This document shows positions 11,234 to 23,430 of a stretch of 64,000 bases of DNA, piece after piece. Source of the DNA: Verrucomicrobiota bacterium (GTDB taxonomy: Bacteria; Verrucomicrobiota; Verrucomicrobiia; Opitutales; Opitutaceae). How positions within the stretch are numbered: position 1 is the stretch's first letter; each line of letters begins with the position of its first letter. Made by a program: the position numbers and the translations under genes. The notes beneath the pieces were generated by a model that made no database searches, was not told the origin of the DNA, and worked only from the letters and a program-made list of their open reading frames with translations. The stretch is from contig JAEZUE010000101.1 in the NCBI GenBank assembly GCA_023443455.1, forward strand, positions 31,364-95,363, given 5' to 3'.

Positions 11234-11755
11234 TCAGCCGGAGGCCGTTTCGTCCTGGCCCCGCGGCGGGCAGAAGAGTGAAACGAAGATGTAGATACCG
11301 ACCCCGCAGACAATGCCGCAGTCGGCCACGTTGAAGGTCGGGTAGATGTAGTCGCCGAAACGGAAATCGAGGAAGTCGACCACGTGGCCGTAGGCGAGGC
11401 GGTCGATCAGGTTGCCGACGATGCCGCCGCAGAGCAGGCCGAAGCTGAACTGCACGGCGCGTTGTTCGAGGCCGATGTGCCGGCGGAACAGGAAGATTCC
11501 CACCAGCGCGACCAGGGCGAGGATCGCCAGCAACGGGCTGCGGCCCGAGAGTATGCTCCAAGCCGCCCCGGTGTTGCCCACGTGCGCAAGGTTGAAGAAA
11601 CCGGGCACGATTTCGATGTGCCCGGGCGCGTCGAAGGTGTTGAAGGGCAACGCCGCCGCGATCGCGAGCTTGCTCGCCTGGTCGAGCGCGAGCACGCCCG
11701 CCGCCAGTGCGAGAAGCAACCGGTAGCGGGCGAGACGTGGGGCGAGGGCGGTCAC
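11234..11755 (-). CDS. lspA: lipoprotein signal peptidase (signal peptidase II)
   Basis: A 173-residue inner-membrane aspartyl protease that cleaves prolipoprotein signal peptides. Four hydrophobic segments are visible. The catalytic aspartates lie in GGIVGNLIDRLAYGHVVDFLD and FNVADCGIVCG, with the conserved N-terminal LDQASK motif. The start is a GTG at 11755 that overlaps the stop of the upstream DksA-like gene (GTGA), giving the expected N-terminus VTALAPRLARYRLLLAL. It is therefore probably translationally coupled to that gene. At least one lipoprotein substrate candidate is in the window (42357-42854). Confidence 0.94.
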   Translation of the reverse strand: MTALAPRLARYRLLLALAAGVLALDQASKLAIAAALPFNTFDAPGHIEIVPGFFNLAHVGNTGAAWSILSGRSPLLAILALVALVGIFLFRRHIGLEQRAVQFSFGLLCGGIVGNLIDRLAYGHVVDFLDFRFGDYIYPTFNVADCGIVCGVGIYIFVSLFCPPRGQDETASG

Positions 11756-13056
11756 TCGTCGCTGCCGCCGTCGTCGTCGTACTTCGTGCCGTCTTCGCTT
11801 TCGGCGAAGAGGCCGGCGCGGGAGGCCGAACGGCGCTTGGTGCGCTCGACCTCCGCCTGGCTCTCCACGGAGAAGCGGGCGAAGGGCACGGCGAGGAGCC
11901 GTTCCTTGTTGATCGGGCGTCCCGTCAGTTCGCATACGCCGTAGGTGCCGGTCTTGATGCGCTGGATGGCGGCCTCGATTTCGGCGAGGGCCTCCTGCTC
12001 GTTCGAGACCAGGCTGAGGGCGAAGTCGCGGTCGAAGGTGTCGGTGCCGGCGTCGGCCATGTGCTGGGCGTAGCTGGAGAGGTCGCCGGCGTCGTCCTTG
12101 GCGGAGCGTTTCAGGGTCTGCTCGGTGTGGGTGTCGAGTCCTTCGGCGACGTGGTTGCGCAGCTCGATGAGCAGCTTGTAGTAGCGCTGGAACTTCGGCT
12201 CGACCTCGTCGATGGCGAGCACGGTCGGGGCGGCCTGCTTGGCCGGGTTGAAGCCGAGGATGTCGGCCAGGCTGGCGGCCTGCACGAAGTGCGGCTGGGC
12301 GGCCTTCTTGAGCTTGGCCTCGAGCTCCTCGGCCTTGGTGCGCTGGACGGCGGCCAGACTCTTGGCGGAGTTGCCGTTGGCCTCTTCCCCGCGATTGGTA
12401 TTCACCTTCGCGATCTCACGGACCTCGTCGAGGGTGAAGGCGATGGGCTTGGCGGAGCGGCGTTCGAGAATGCGGGCACGCAGGTTTTCGGCCTTGTTCG
12501 CGACTTTGCCGACCGCGGCCCGCGCGGCGGCGGAGACGGGTTTGGCCGGTCCCGGCTTGGCGGCCGGGACGTGGGCGGGTTTCGCGGGGGCCTTGGCGGC
12601 CGGAAGCGGCTTCGCGGGGGCCTTGGCCACGGGCTTGGGGGCCGAAGCGGGCTTGGCGGAAGTTGCCTTGGCGGCCGGCGCGGACTTCTTGGTCGGTGTG
12701 GGGGTGGGCTTCTTGGAGGGCACGTTCGCTTTGATTGGCGGGTGGTGCTTCGCCGGGGCGGGCTTGGCGTGGTGAGCCGGGGCGGGCTTGCGGTGAGAGT
12801 GCTCCTTGGCGGCCGGGGCGGGCTTGTGGCTGTGCGCGGCAGCCTTGTGCGGCTGCGGGGCGGGCTTCTTGGCGGGCGCCGGTTTGGTGGAGTGTTTCGG
12901 TGCTGGCGCCTTCGGGGCCGGTTTCTTCTTCACCGGCGCCTTCGGGGCAGGCACTTTGGCGACCACGGCCTTCTTGGCCGGGGTCTTGGGGGCGGACACC
13001 TTTTTGGCCGGGGCCTTTTTCACGGGCTTGGCCGGGGACTTCTTCGTTTTGGGCAT
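11752..13056 (-). CDS. DksA/TraR-like protein with a histone-H1-like N-terminal tail
   Basis: A 434-residue protein in two parts. Residues 1 to about 190 are almost only Lys, Ala and Pro with some His (repeats such as PAKKAPAKK and KPAPAKH), like bacterial H1/AlgP-type DNA-binding tails. From about 290 it resembles the DksA/TraR family: a helical hairpin region, DRDFALSLVSNEQEALAEIEAAIQRI, then TYGVCELTGRPINKERLLAVPFARFSVESQ. In typical DksA this last stretch holds four zinc-binding cysteines; here only the first (about residue 375) remains. The acidic C-terminus ends EDGTKYDDDGGSDE. It probably binds RNA polymerase, and the tail probably binds DNA or RNA; both are inference. The gene lies between ileS (30 bases) and lspA (overlapping), probably one operon. 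Confidence 0.85.
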   Translation of the reverse strand: MPKTKKSPAKPVKKAPAKKVSAPKTPAKKAVVAKVPAPKAPVKKKPAPKAPAPKHSTKPAPAKKPAPQPHKAAAHSHKPAPAAKEHSHRKPAPAHHAKPAPAKHHPPIKANVPSKKPTPTPTKKSAPAAKATSAKPASAPKPVAKAPAKPLPAAKAPAKPAHVPAAKPGPAKPVSAAARAAVGKVANKAENLRARILERRSAKPIAFTLDEVREIAKVNTNRGEEANGNSAKSLAAVQRTKAEELEAKLKKAAQPHFVQAASLADILGFNPAKQAAPTVLAIDEVEPKFQRYYKLLIELRNHVAEGLDTHTEQTLKRSAKDDAGDLSSYAQHMADAGTDTFDRDFALSLVSNEQEALAEIEAAIQRIKTGTYGVCELTGRPINKERLLAVPFARFSVESQAEVERTKRRSASRAGLFAESEDGTKYDDDGGSDE

Positions 13057-13086
13057 ACGCGTAAGAAAGCAGGCGTGTGTTTGGGG

Positions 13087-15957
<2,871 letters not shown>

Positions 15958-16112
15958 GCCAAAGAAAAGGCGCCCGAGGGTAGGGGGGGGCCTTTTTGAG
16001 TCAAGGGCAACAGCCGGGGTTTTCGGAGACGTTTTCCCGGCCCGAAAGCTCCGCTTCGATGGATGGGGGAACGCTCAGTCCAAGCCCGCCGATCCCGCCG
16101 GGGAGCCAACGC

Positions 16113-17144
16113 TCAATCGCGCCAGCTGGCGACGGTGTCGCAGAGCGCTTCGAAGCAGGCGATCTTGGCCTCGGGCAGGATGCCGTGGCCGAGGTTGAAG
16201 ATGTGTCCGGGCCGGCCGCGCATCGACTCGAGCAGTCGGGTGGCGCCGGTGCGCACGTGTTCGGGCGCGGTGTTGAGCAGGACCGGATCGAGGTTGCCCT
16301 GTACGGCGATGTCGGCGGGGAGCGTTTGCCGGGCCGAGGCGAGGTCGACCGTCCAGTCGAGGCCGAGCACCTTCGCGCCGCTGGTCGCGAGGCCGGGCAG
16401 GCTGGGGGCGGCGCCCTTCGCGTAGAGAATCACCGGGAAGTCCGCCGGCAGGGTGGCGATGAGCTGGCGGGTCCAGCGCAGCGAGGCCGCCACGTAGTCG
16501 GTGGCCGGGAGAATGCCGGCCCAGGAGTCGAAGATCTGGATGGCGTCGGCGCCGGCGTCGATCTGGAGCTTGAGGTAGACGGAGAGCGCGCGCACGAGTT
16601 TCTCCATCAACTTGTCGAAGAGCGCGCGGTCGCCGTAGAGCAGCGCCTTGGCGCGGGCGAAGGTGTCGGATCCTTCTCCCTCGATCATGTAGGCGGCGAG
16701 CGTCCACGGGGAGCCGCAGAAGCCGAGCAACGCCTTGTCGGGTCCGAGCTGCTGGCGGGAGGTCTTCAACGCCTCGGCGACATAGCGCAGGCGCTCGGGC
16801 ACCAGATCGAGGTGGAGGCGGTCGACCTGTTCCCAGCGTTCGATGCGCCAATCCATCGCGATCCCGCCCTCCTCTTTGAAACGGTAGCCTTGGCCGAGCG
16901 CCTCCGGCAGCACGAGGATGTCGGAGAAGACGATCGCCGCGTCGAGCAGCGGGAAACGGCGCATCGGCTGCATCGTGACCTCGGCGGCGAGATCGGGCGT
17001 GCGCACCATCTTGAGGAACGAGTTCTTCGCCTTGAGCGCCCGGTATTCGGGCAGGTAGCGACCGGCCTGACGCATCACCCAGAGCGGGGGGCGTTCGAGG
17101 GGCTGGCAGGCGCAGGCGGCGAGGAAGCGTTCGCGGGAAGTCAT
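16113..17144 (-). CDS. hemE: uroporphyrinogen decarboxylase
   Basis: A 343-residue cytosolic enzyme that removes four carboxyl groups from uroporphyrinogen III to give coproporphyrinogen III in heme synthesis. The signature PPLWVMRQAGRYLPEYR lies near the N-terminus; the pocket motifs FSDILVLPEALGQG, GFCGSPWTLAAYMIEG, IQIFDSWAG and NLGHGILPEA follow. The start at 17144 (MTSRERFLAACACQPLERPP) fits the family; the 14 residues upstream in frame look non-coding. No other heme gene is adjacent. It lies 84 bases downstream of znuB in the same direction. Confidence 0.95.
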   Translation of the reverse strand: MTSRERFLAACACQPLERPPLWVMRQAGRYLPEYRALKAKNSFLKMVRTPDLAAEVTMQPMRRFPLLDAAIVFSDILVLPEALGQGYRFKEEGGIAMDWRIERWEQVDRLHLDLVPERLRYVAEALKTSRQQLGPDKALLGFCGSPWTLAAYMIEGEGSDTFARAKALLYGDRALFDKLMEKLVRALSVYLKLQIDAGADAIQIFDSWAGILPATDYVAASLRWTRQLIATLPADFPVILYAKGAAPSLPGLATSGAKVLGLDWTVDLASARQTLPADIAVQGNLDPVLLNTAPEHVRTGATRLLESMRGRPGHIFNLGHGILPEAKIACFEALCDTVASWRD

Positions 17145-17228
17145 CGGAGGGAGCGGAAGCACGGACCGACCGGGCCGGGCGAGCAAACCAGAAGTTTGAG
17201 GAAGGTTGGCGCCGCCAAGATGGGAGCA

Positions 17229-18113
17229 CTATTCGCAGGTGTGTTTGATGGCCTTGCCCTCGCGCAGGCTGCGCACGACGCGGGCGACCATGCCGTAGCG
17301 CGGGCTGCCGAAGGCCGACACGAGGAAGAATGCCCCGAGGCTGAGCACGATGGCGGCGCCGCTGGGCAGGCCCGCGTGGTAGCTCACCAGAATGCCGACC
17401 GCCGACCCGAGCACCGCGGTGCCGGAGGAGACCAACAGCATCTGCGGCAACCGGTCGCACCAGAGATAGGCGGTGACGGCGGGCAACAGGAACAACCCGA
17501 GCGCGAGCACCACGCCCATCGCCTGCAAGGCGGCGACGAGGTTGACCACGCACAGCGCGAGCAGGCCGAGGTGGGTGATGCCACCCTTGCCCCCGGTGGC
17601 GCGATGGAAGACCGGGTCGAACGTCTCGAGCACGATGCTGCGTCGAAATACGACGAATACGGCGAGCGTCAGCGCGGAGGCGCCGGCGGCGAGGGCGACA
17701 TCCGTCGTTCCGACCCCCAGGATGTTGCCGAAGAGGAAGTGCAGCAGGTCGACCCGTGCGGGCAGGCGGCTCACGAGCGCGACGCCGGCGGCGAAGAGCA
17801 CGAGAAAGAGCGAACCGAACGCGGCGTCCTCCTTCACGCGGGTGAGCCGGCTGACGAGGCCGCTGGCCAGCGCGGTGAACAGCCCCGCCAGCAGCGCCCC
17901 GAGCAGCAGGGCCGGCACGCTGGGCCCGAAAAGCAGATACGCCACACCGATGCCCGGCAGCAACGAGTGGGATAGCGCGTCGCCCATGAGCGAGAGCCGC
18001 CGCAGCACAAGGATGCTGCCCAGCAGCCCGCCGCTCAGTCCGAGCAGGGCCGCCACCAGCAACCCGCGCTGCAGGAAGCCGTAGCTGAAGGGCTCGAGGA
18101 GGAAGGAGATCAT
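17229..18113 (-). CDS. znuB: zinc/manganese ABC transporter permease (ZnuB-like)
   Basis: A 294-residue integral membrane protein of the ABC-3 family with about eight hydrophobic segments. Family motifs are LLGSILVLRRLSLMGDALSHSLLPGIGVAYLL near the N-terminus and LVAALQAMGVVLALGLFLLPAVTAYL in the second half. With the ZnuC-like ATPase (18583-19320) and the His-rich ZnuA-like binding protein (19383-20339) it forms a metal importer; zinc is the likelier substrate. It is separated from znuC by a small unrelated gene that ends 13 bases before the znuB start. The C-terminus ends in a Lys/His/Cys stretch (AIKHTCE). Confidence 0.9.
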   Translation of the reverse strand: MISFLLEPFSYGFLQRGLLVAALLGLSGGLLGSILVLRRLSLMGDALSHSLLPGIGVAYLLFGPSVPALLLGALLAGLFTALASGLVSRLTRVKEDAAFGSLFLVLFAAGVALVSRLPARVDLLHFLFGNILGVGTTDVALAAGASALTLAVFVVFRRSIVLETFDPVFHRATGGKGGITHLGLLALCVVNLVAALQAMGVVLALGLFLLPAVTAYLWCDRLPQMLLVSSGTAVLGSAVGILVSYHAGLPSGAAIVLSLGAFFLVSAFGSPRYGMVARVVRSLREGKAIKHTCE

Positions 18114-18126
18114 GGGGCGGACGGGC

Positions 18127-18456
18127 TCAGGCTTGGCCGTTCATTTTGGTCTCGATGTAGATCCACAATGCGTAGGCGATGCAGGGAAAGAATACCGCGA
18201 AATTCAGCCAGCGGGCGAGAAGCCAAACATGACGTAAGCGTGCGCTCTCCTCCTTCTTGGCGATGAAAGCGCACAGGCTGCCGAGCCCTGGCAAGACCAC
18301 TGCTGCTCCGAACGTGATGGCAATCAAGTCGCCTTCGGAACTTGGGTCATGCGCGTTGGCCGCCAGATAGCTTGCTTCAACAAGCAGTGCGGCAGCCCAG
18401 ACGCCCAAGAGCAGTACTGCCACGCAAGCGATGATTTCGGTTGGCGAGGTTTTCAT
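18127..18456 (-). CDS. small membrane protein of unknown function inside the zinc transporter operon
   Basis: A 109-residue protein with three predicted membrane segments: about 8-30 (IACVAVLLLGVWAAALLVEA), about 44-64 (LIAITFGAAVVLPGLGSLCAF) and about 80-101 (WLNFAVFFPCIAYALWIYI). A charged loop (AKKEESARLRH) lies between the second and third. I do not recognise the family. Base composition is visibly less GC-rich than its neighbours, and a REP-like inverted pair lies 45 bases upstream, so it may have been inserted into a pre-existing znuC-znuB pair. Whether it takes part in zinc transport is unknown. Confidence 0.65.
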   Translation of the reverse strand: MKTSPTEIIACVAVLLLGVWAAALLVEASYLAANAHDPSSEGDLIAITFGAAVVLPGLGSLCAFIAKKEESARLRHVWLLARWLNFAVFFPCIAYALWIYIETKMNGQA

Positions 18457-18500
18457 CGTAGCGACCAGACGGAGCCGACTGCTGGCGTACGGTGCCCACT

Positions 18501-18557
18501 GTAGGAGCCTGCTTGCAGGCGATTTCGCGCACAGATCGCCTGCAAGCAGGCTCCTAC
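18501..18557. repeat. REP-like pair: 23-bp perfect inverted repeat
   Basis: The arms 18501-18523 and 18535-18557 are perfect 23-base inverted copies around an 11-base loop. Each arm begins GTAGGAG and holds its own nested palindrome GCCTGC-TT-GCAGGC. This two-unit, head-to-head layout is that of bacterial REP/BIME elements. It lies between the end of znuC (18583) and the start of the small membrane gene (18456). Confidence 0.8.
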
Positions 18558-18582
18558 AACGGAGGTGTGAGGCATGGTGTGG

Positions 18583-19320
18583 TTAGCTCGCATTCGCCGC
18601 CGGGTAGTACTCGGCGAGGCGGTCGGGGGCGAGGATCTCCGCGGTGGGGCCGGCGGCGCGCAGGCGGGTGTCGAGGATCAGCGTGTGCGAAAAAAGGCGA
18701 CGCGTGAGCGCGAGGTCGTGCAGCACGGCGACGACCGTGCGGTGCATCTCCTTCCAGGACTGGAGCACGGCGGCGAGTTCGCCGGTGGTGGGCGCGTCGA
18801 GACCGCTGAAGGGTTCGTCGAGCAGGAAGATGTCGGCGCCCTGGGCGAGGGCGCGGGCGAGGAAGACGCGTTGCTGCTGGCCGCCGGAGAGGGCGCGGAT
18901 CTGGCGGTCCTGCAACTGCGTGAGGTTCATCTCCGCCAACGAGCGGTCGACGAGTTCGTGGTCGGCGGGCTGGAACCGCCGGAAGGCGCCAAGCGCGGGA
19001 TAACGGCCTTGTTCGACGACGCCGCGCACGGTGATCGGAAAATCCCAGTCGATCTCGTGCCGTTGCGGCAGATACGCAAGCCGGGGCAAGACGTGCTGCG
19101 GATGCGAGTCGCCGATGCGGATCTCGCCGCGGGTGAGCGGCATCCACCCGAGCAGCGCGCGCAGCAGCGTGCTCTTGCCCGCGCCGTTGGGGCCGACGAT
19201 CGCCGTGAGGCTGCCGCAGTGGATGTGCGCGGTCACGCTGTCGACGGCGAGGCGCTGTCCGTAGGCGACGGTGACGTCGCGCAAGCGGATGATGTCGTGC
19301 TGGTGGTCGTGGTGGTGCAA
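18583..19320 (-). CDS. znuC: zinc ABC transporter ATP-binding protein (ZnuC-like)
   Basis: A 245-residue ABC ATPase. Walker A is GPNGAGKST, the Q-loop is in YLPQRHE, the signature is LSGGQQQRVFLARAL, Walker B is IFLLDEPFSGLD and the switch histidine is in VLHDLAL. It energises the permease ZnuB. The start is a TTG at 19320, giving an unusual His-rich N-terminus (MHHHDHQHD); another in-frame TTG twelve codons later would remove it, so the His stretch is uncertain. znuA ends 62 bases upstream. Confidence 0.91.
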   Translation of the reverse strand: MHHHDHQHDIIRLRDVTVAYGQRLAVDSVTAHIHCGSLTAIVGPNGAGKSTLLRALLGWMPLTRGEIRIGDSHPQHVLPRLAYLPQRHEIDWDFPITVRGVVEQGRYPALGAFRRFQPADHELVDRSLAEMNLTQLQDRQIRALSGGQQQRVFLARALAQGADIFLLDEPFSGLDAPTTGELAAVLQSWKEMHRTVVAVLHDLALTRRLFSHTLILDTRLRAAGPTAEILAPDRLAEYYPAANAS

Positions 19321-19382
19321 GGCGGGCGGTCGAGGGCCGAGTGTCGGGAGGCAAGCGACGGACGCAAGCGGGAGGTCGGGCG

Positions 19383-20339
19383 CTATCGCAACGCGGCGAC
19401 GATGCGGGCGACGTTGGTGCGGACCATGCCGATGTAGGTCTCGGCCCCGCTGCCGGGCTCGCCGAGGCTGCCGGTGTAGAGCGGTTCGGCGAGGCGGACG
19501 CCGGCATCGGCGCCGATCTGGCGGACAAGTTTCGGGTTGCTGGTGAGCTCGAAGAAGACGGCGGGCACCTGTTCGTGGCGAATCTGGTCGATGATCCTCG
19601 CCACGGCGCGGGCGTCGGGTTCGGCCGAGGTCGAGAGGCCGGCGACGGGCACCGTCTCGAAGCCGAAGGCGTCGGCAAAGTAGCCGAAGGAGTCGTGCGA
19701 GGTCACGAGTTTGCGGCGGGCGGCGGGGATCGTGGCCACCTGCTCGCGTACCCAGGTTTCGAGTTCGCCGAGCTCGGCGAGGAGGGCGGCGGCGCGGGTG
19801 CGGTAGTGGTCGGCGTGCCCGGGGCGGGCGAGGGCGAGGGCGTCGCGGATGTTGGCGACGTAGGTCATGACGGCGCGGGGCGACTGCCAGGCGTGCGGGT
19901 CGAGGTCGTGTTGCGGCTCGTCGGTCGCGCCGTGTCCGGCGCCGTGGCCATGGTCGTCGTGATCGTGTTCGGCATGCCCCGGCGCGTGGGTGCAGGCGCC
20001 ATGGCGCGGCTCGATCCCGTCGGAGGCGGTGATGATCGGGCCCCGGAAACCGCAGTTTTGGGCGAGCTTGAGCACGGCGGGTTCGAGATCGAGGCCGTTG
20101 ACCACGAGCAGATCGGCGGCGACGAGGCGCCTGATGTCGGCGGGGCGCGGTTCGAAGGCGTGCGGGTCGGCGCCGGGGCGTATCAGACAGTATGTGACGA
20201 CGTGCTCGCCGCCGATCCGGCGGACGAGGTCGTCGAGGATGGTGTTGGCGGTGACGACCGCGGGGGCGGGGGCGGCCGGCTGGGCGAGGGCCACGGCGGC
20301 GAGGGCGAGCGCGAGAAGGGCGGTGAGGAGGGAGCGCAT
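19383..20339 (-). CDS. znuA: zinc ABC transporter substrate-binding protein (ZnuA-like)
   Basis: A 318-residue periplasmic cluster-9 binding protein. It has a signal peptide (about 1-20, ending AVALA/Q). The first metal ligand is in PGADPHAFEPRP (His60). A His/Asp-rich loop at about 113-150 (HAPGHAEHDHDDHGHG) ends in the second ligand, LDPHAW (His149). TSHDSFGYFADAFG and the C-terminal GAETYIGMVRTNV complete the fold. The His-rich loop is typical of zinc rather than manganese binding proteins. The start at 20339 is the ATG before the signal peptide. I could not recognise a Zur-type operator upstream. Confidence 0.92.
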   Translation of the reverse strand: MRSLLTALLALALAAVALAQPAAPAPAVVTANTILDDLVRRIGGEHVVTYCLIRPGADPHAFEPRPADIRRLVAADLLVVNGLDLEPAVLKLAQNCGFRGPIITASDGIEPRHGACTHAPGHAEHDHDDHGHGAGHGATDEPQHDLDPHAWQSPRAVMTYVANIRDALALARPGHADHYRTRAAALLAELGELETWVREQVATIPAARRKLVTSHDSFGYFADAFGFETVPVAGLSTSAEPDARAVARIIDQIRHEQVPAVFFELTSNPKLVRQIGADAGVRLAEPLYTGSLGEPGSGAETYIGMVRTNVARIVAALR

Positions 20340-20415
20340 GGGTGTTTGGGCGAAGAAGACCGTAGCAAAGTCGTCAAGTGGGGGCCTCGACCGTGCCGTT
20401 CCCTGGAAACGCAAA

Positions 20416-20437
20416 GGGCCGGCGTTGCCGCCGGCCC
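20416..20437 (-). terminator. hairpin terminator, probably for the DUF1015 gene
   Basis: A 9-bp perfect stem GGGCCGGCG / CGCCGGCCC with a 4-base loop. On the minus strand it is followed by TTTGCGTTT. It lies about 180 bases downstream of the DUF1015 stop and 77 bases upstream of the znuA start, so it probably separates the two units. Confidence 0.5.
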
Positions 20438-20484
20438 GGAGGGGAACTGGTGGTGGGCCCGCTCTCAGCCGTGATGATGCAGGC

Positions 20485-20593
20485 GAGAGTCGAGCGTCGA
20501 GTGGCGAGCGCCAATCCAATTGTGCACAAGGCGATTGCCCGAGGGGGGCTCCCGATCTGCCTCCGAAACTCCGGCCCTCGACGCTCGTCCCTC
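20485..20593. repeat. inverted repeat in the DUF1015-znuA gap
   Basis: CGAGCGTCGAG at 20491-20501 reappears as its reverse complement, CTCGACGCTCG, at 20577-20587, with partial matches on both flanks and about 75 bases between. The rest of this 278-base gap shows no gene. It looks like a dispersed intergenic repeat, not an operator. Confidence 0.4.
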
Positions 20594-20617
20594 GTCCCTC
20601 GGCTGAATGACTCCGGC

Positions 20618-21835
20618 TCAGAACTGGTGCATGAAGAGGCCGTCGCGCAGCTTCGGCTCGAACCAGGTGCTTTTCGGCGGCATGATCTGGCCGGCGTCGG
20701 AGATGTCCATGAGCTGGTCGACGGTGACCGCGTGCATCGAGAAGGCGATGGCGGCGCGGCCGGCGTTGACGGCCTCCTCGAGGTATCTGGTGCCGCGGAT
20801 GCCGCCGACGAAGTCGATGCGTTTGCTCGTGCGCGGATCGTCGATACCGAGCAGCGGGTCGAGGACGCGGTCCTGGAGCAGGCTGACGTCGAGGCGTGAA
20901 ACCGGATCGGCGCCGGCGGGCGGGTTGAGCGCGAGCGCGTGCCACTGGCCTTCGAGGTAGAGGTGCACGCTGCCCGGCGCGGTCGGGCTGGCCAAGGTGG
21001 CGGGGGTGACGGGGCCGACCCGGCCGAGTTCGGCGAGGAGTTGGCGGGCGGAGCGTCCCTGCAGCTCGAGCACGAGGCGGTTGTAGGGCAGGATGCGCAG
21101 CTGCTTGGCGGGGAAGAGGACGGTGAGGAACCAGTTGTAGTCCTCGTCGCCGGTGTGGGCCGGGTTGGCCTCGCGGCGTTCGCGGGCCACGCGGGCCGCC
21201 GAGGCGGCGCGGTGGTGGCCGTCGGCGATGTAGACGCACGGCACGGCCTTGAAGGCGGCGACGAGCGCCTCGGGGGCCTCGACGCGCCAGACGGTGTGGC
21301 GGATGCCGTCTTCGGCGACGAAACTCATGAGCGGCTCACCGGCGGAGGCATGCGCCACGATCTCGTCGATGGCGGTCTGGTCGCGGTAGGTGAGGAAGAC
21401 GGGGCCGGGGTTGGCGGAGAGGGTGGAGGTGTGGCGGACGCGGTCGTCCTCCTTGTCCTTGCGGGTCTTCTCGTGCTTCTTGATCAGGTTGTTGTCGTAG
21501 TCTTCGACATGGCAGAGCGCGGCGACGCCGGTCTGGATGTGCGCGCCCATCTGTTGCTGGTAGATATAGAGGGACGGAGCGGATTCGCGGACGAGATGGC
21601 CGGCGGCGATCAGCTGCCCGAAGTTTTCCTTGGCCTTGGCGTAGACGGGGGCGGAGTAGGGATCGGTGTCGTCGGGGAATTCGAGGTCGGAGCGGGCGAT
21701 CCGGAGCATGCTCAACGGATTGCCCTCGACGAGTGCGCGGCACTCGGCGGTGTTGACCACATCGTAGGGCACGGAGGCGATCTGGCCGGCCAGTTCGGGC
21801 CGGGGACGGAGGGCGCAATAGGAGCGGATTCGCAT
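20618..21835 (-). CDS. DUF1015 family protein
   Basis: A 405-residue cytosolic protein of the DUF1015 family (PF06245), whose biochemical role is not established. Family features visible are the opening MRIRSYCALRPRPELAGQIASVPYDVV, the KKHEKTRKDKEDDRVRH segment, the hallmark YIADGHHRAASAARV (about 195-210) and the C-terminal GLFMHQF. The GHHR motif suggests a binding or catalytic site. The start at 21835 fits the family opening; upstream in-frame residues do not. It is divergent from dnaB across about 125 bases. Confidence 0.88.
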   Translation of the reverse strand: MRIRSYCALRPRPELAGQIASVPYDVVNTAECRALVEGNPLSMLRIARSDLEFPDDTDPYSAPVYAKAKENFGQLIAAGHLVRESAPSLYIYQQQMGAHIQTGVAALCHVEDYDNNLIKKHEKTRKDKEDDRVRHTSTLSANPGPVFLTYRDQTAIDEIVAHASAGEPLMSFVAEDGIRHTVWRVEAPEALVAAFKAVPCVYIADGHHRAASAARVARERREANPAHTGDEDYNWFLTVLFPAKQLRILPYNRLVLELQGRSARQLLAELGRVGPVTPATLASPTAPGSVHLYLEGQWHALALNPPAGADPVSRLDVSLLQDRVLDPLLGIDDPRTSKRIDFVGGIRGTRYLEEAVNAGRAAIAFSMHAVTVDQLMDISDAGQIMPPKSTWFEPKLRDGLFMHQF

Positions 21836-21960
21836 AAACGGCGGGAACGGAGCAGAGACGCCGCGGGAAGGCAAGCGGGGCCTTGGTCGGGTGTGTGAAT
21901 AACAGGTGTCGAGAAGTTGGGAGGAACTAACCGTTGCATGTGGGGCGGAAGTCTGTCGCC

Positions 21961-23410
<1,450 letters not shown>

Positions 23411-23430
<20 letters not shown>

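Noticed and set aside
20340..20415. Zur operator upstream of znuA
   Set aside because: I looked for an AT-rich Zur/Fur-type palindrome and found none; regulation may differ or the site may be divergent.
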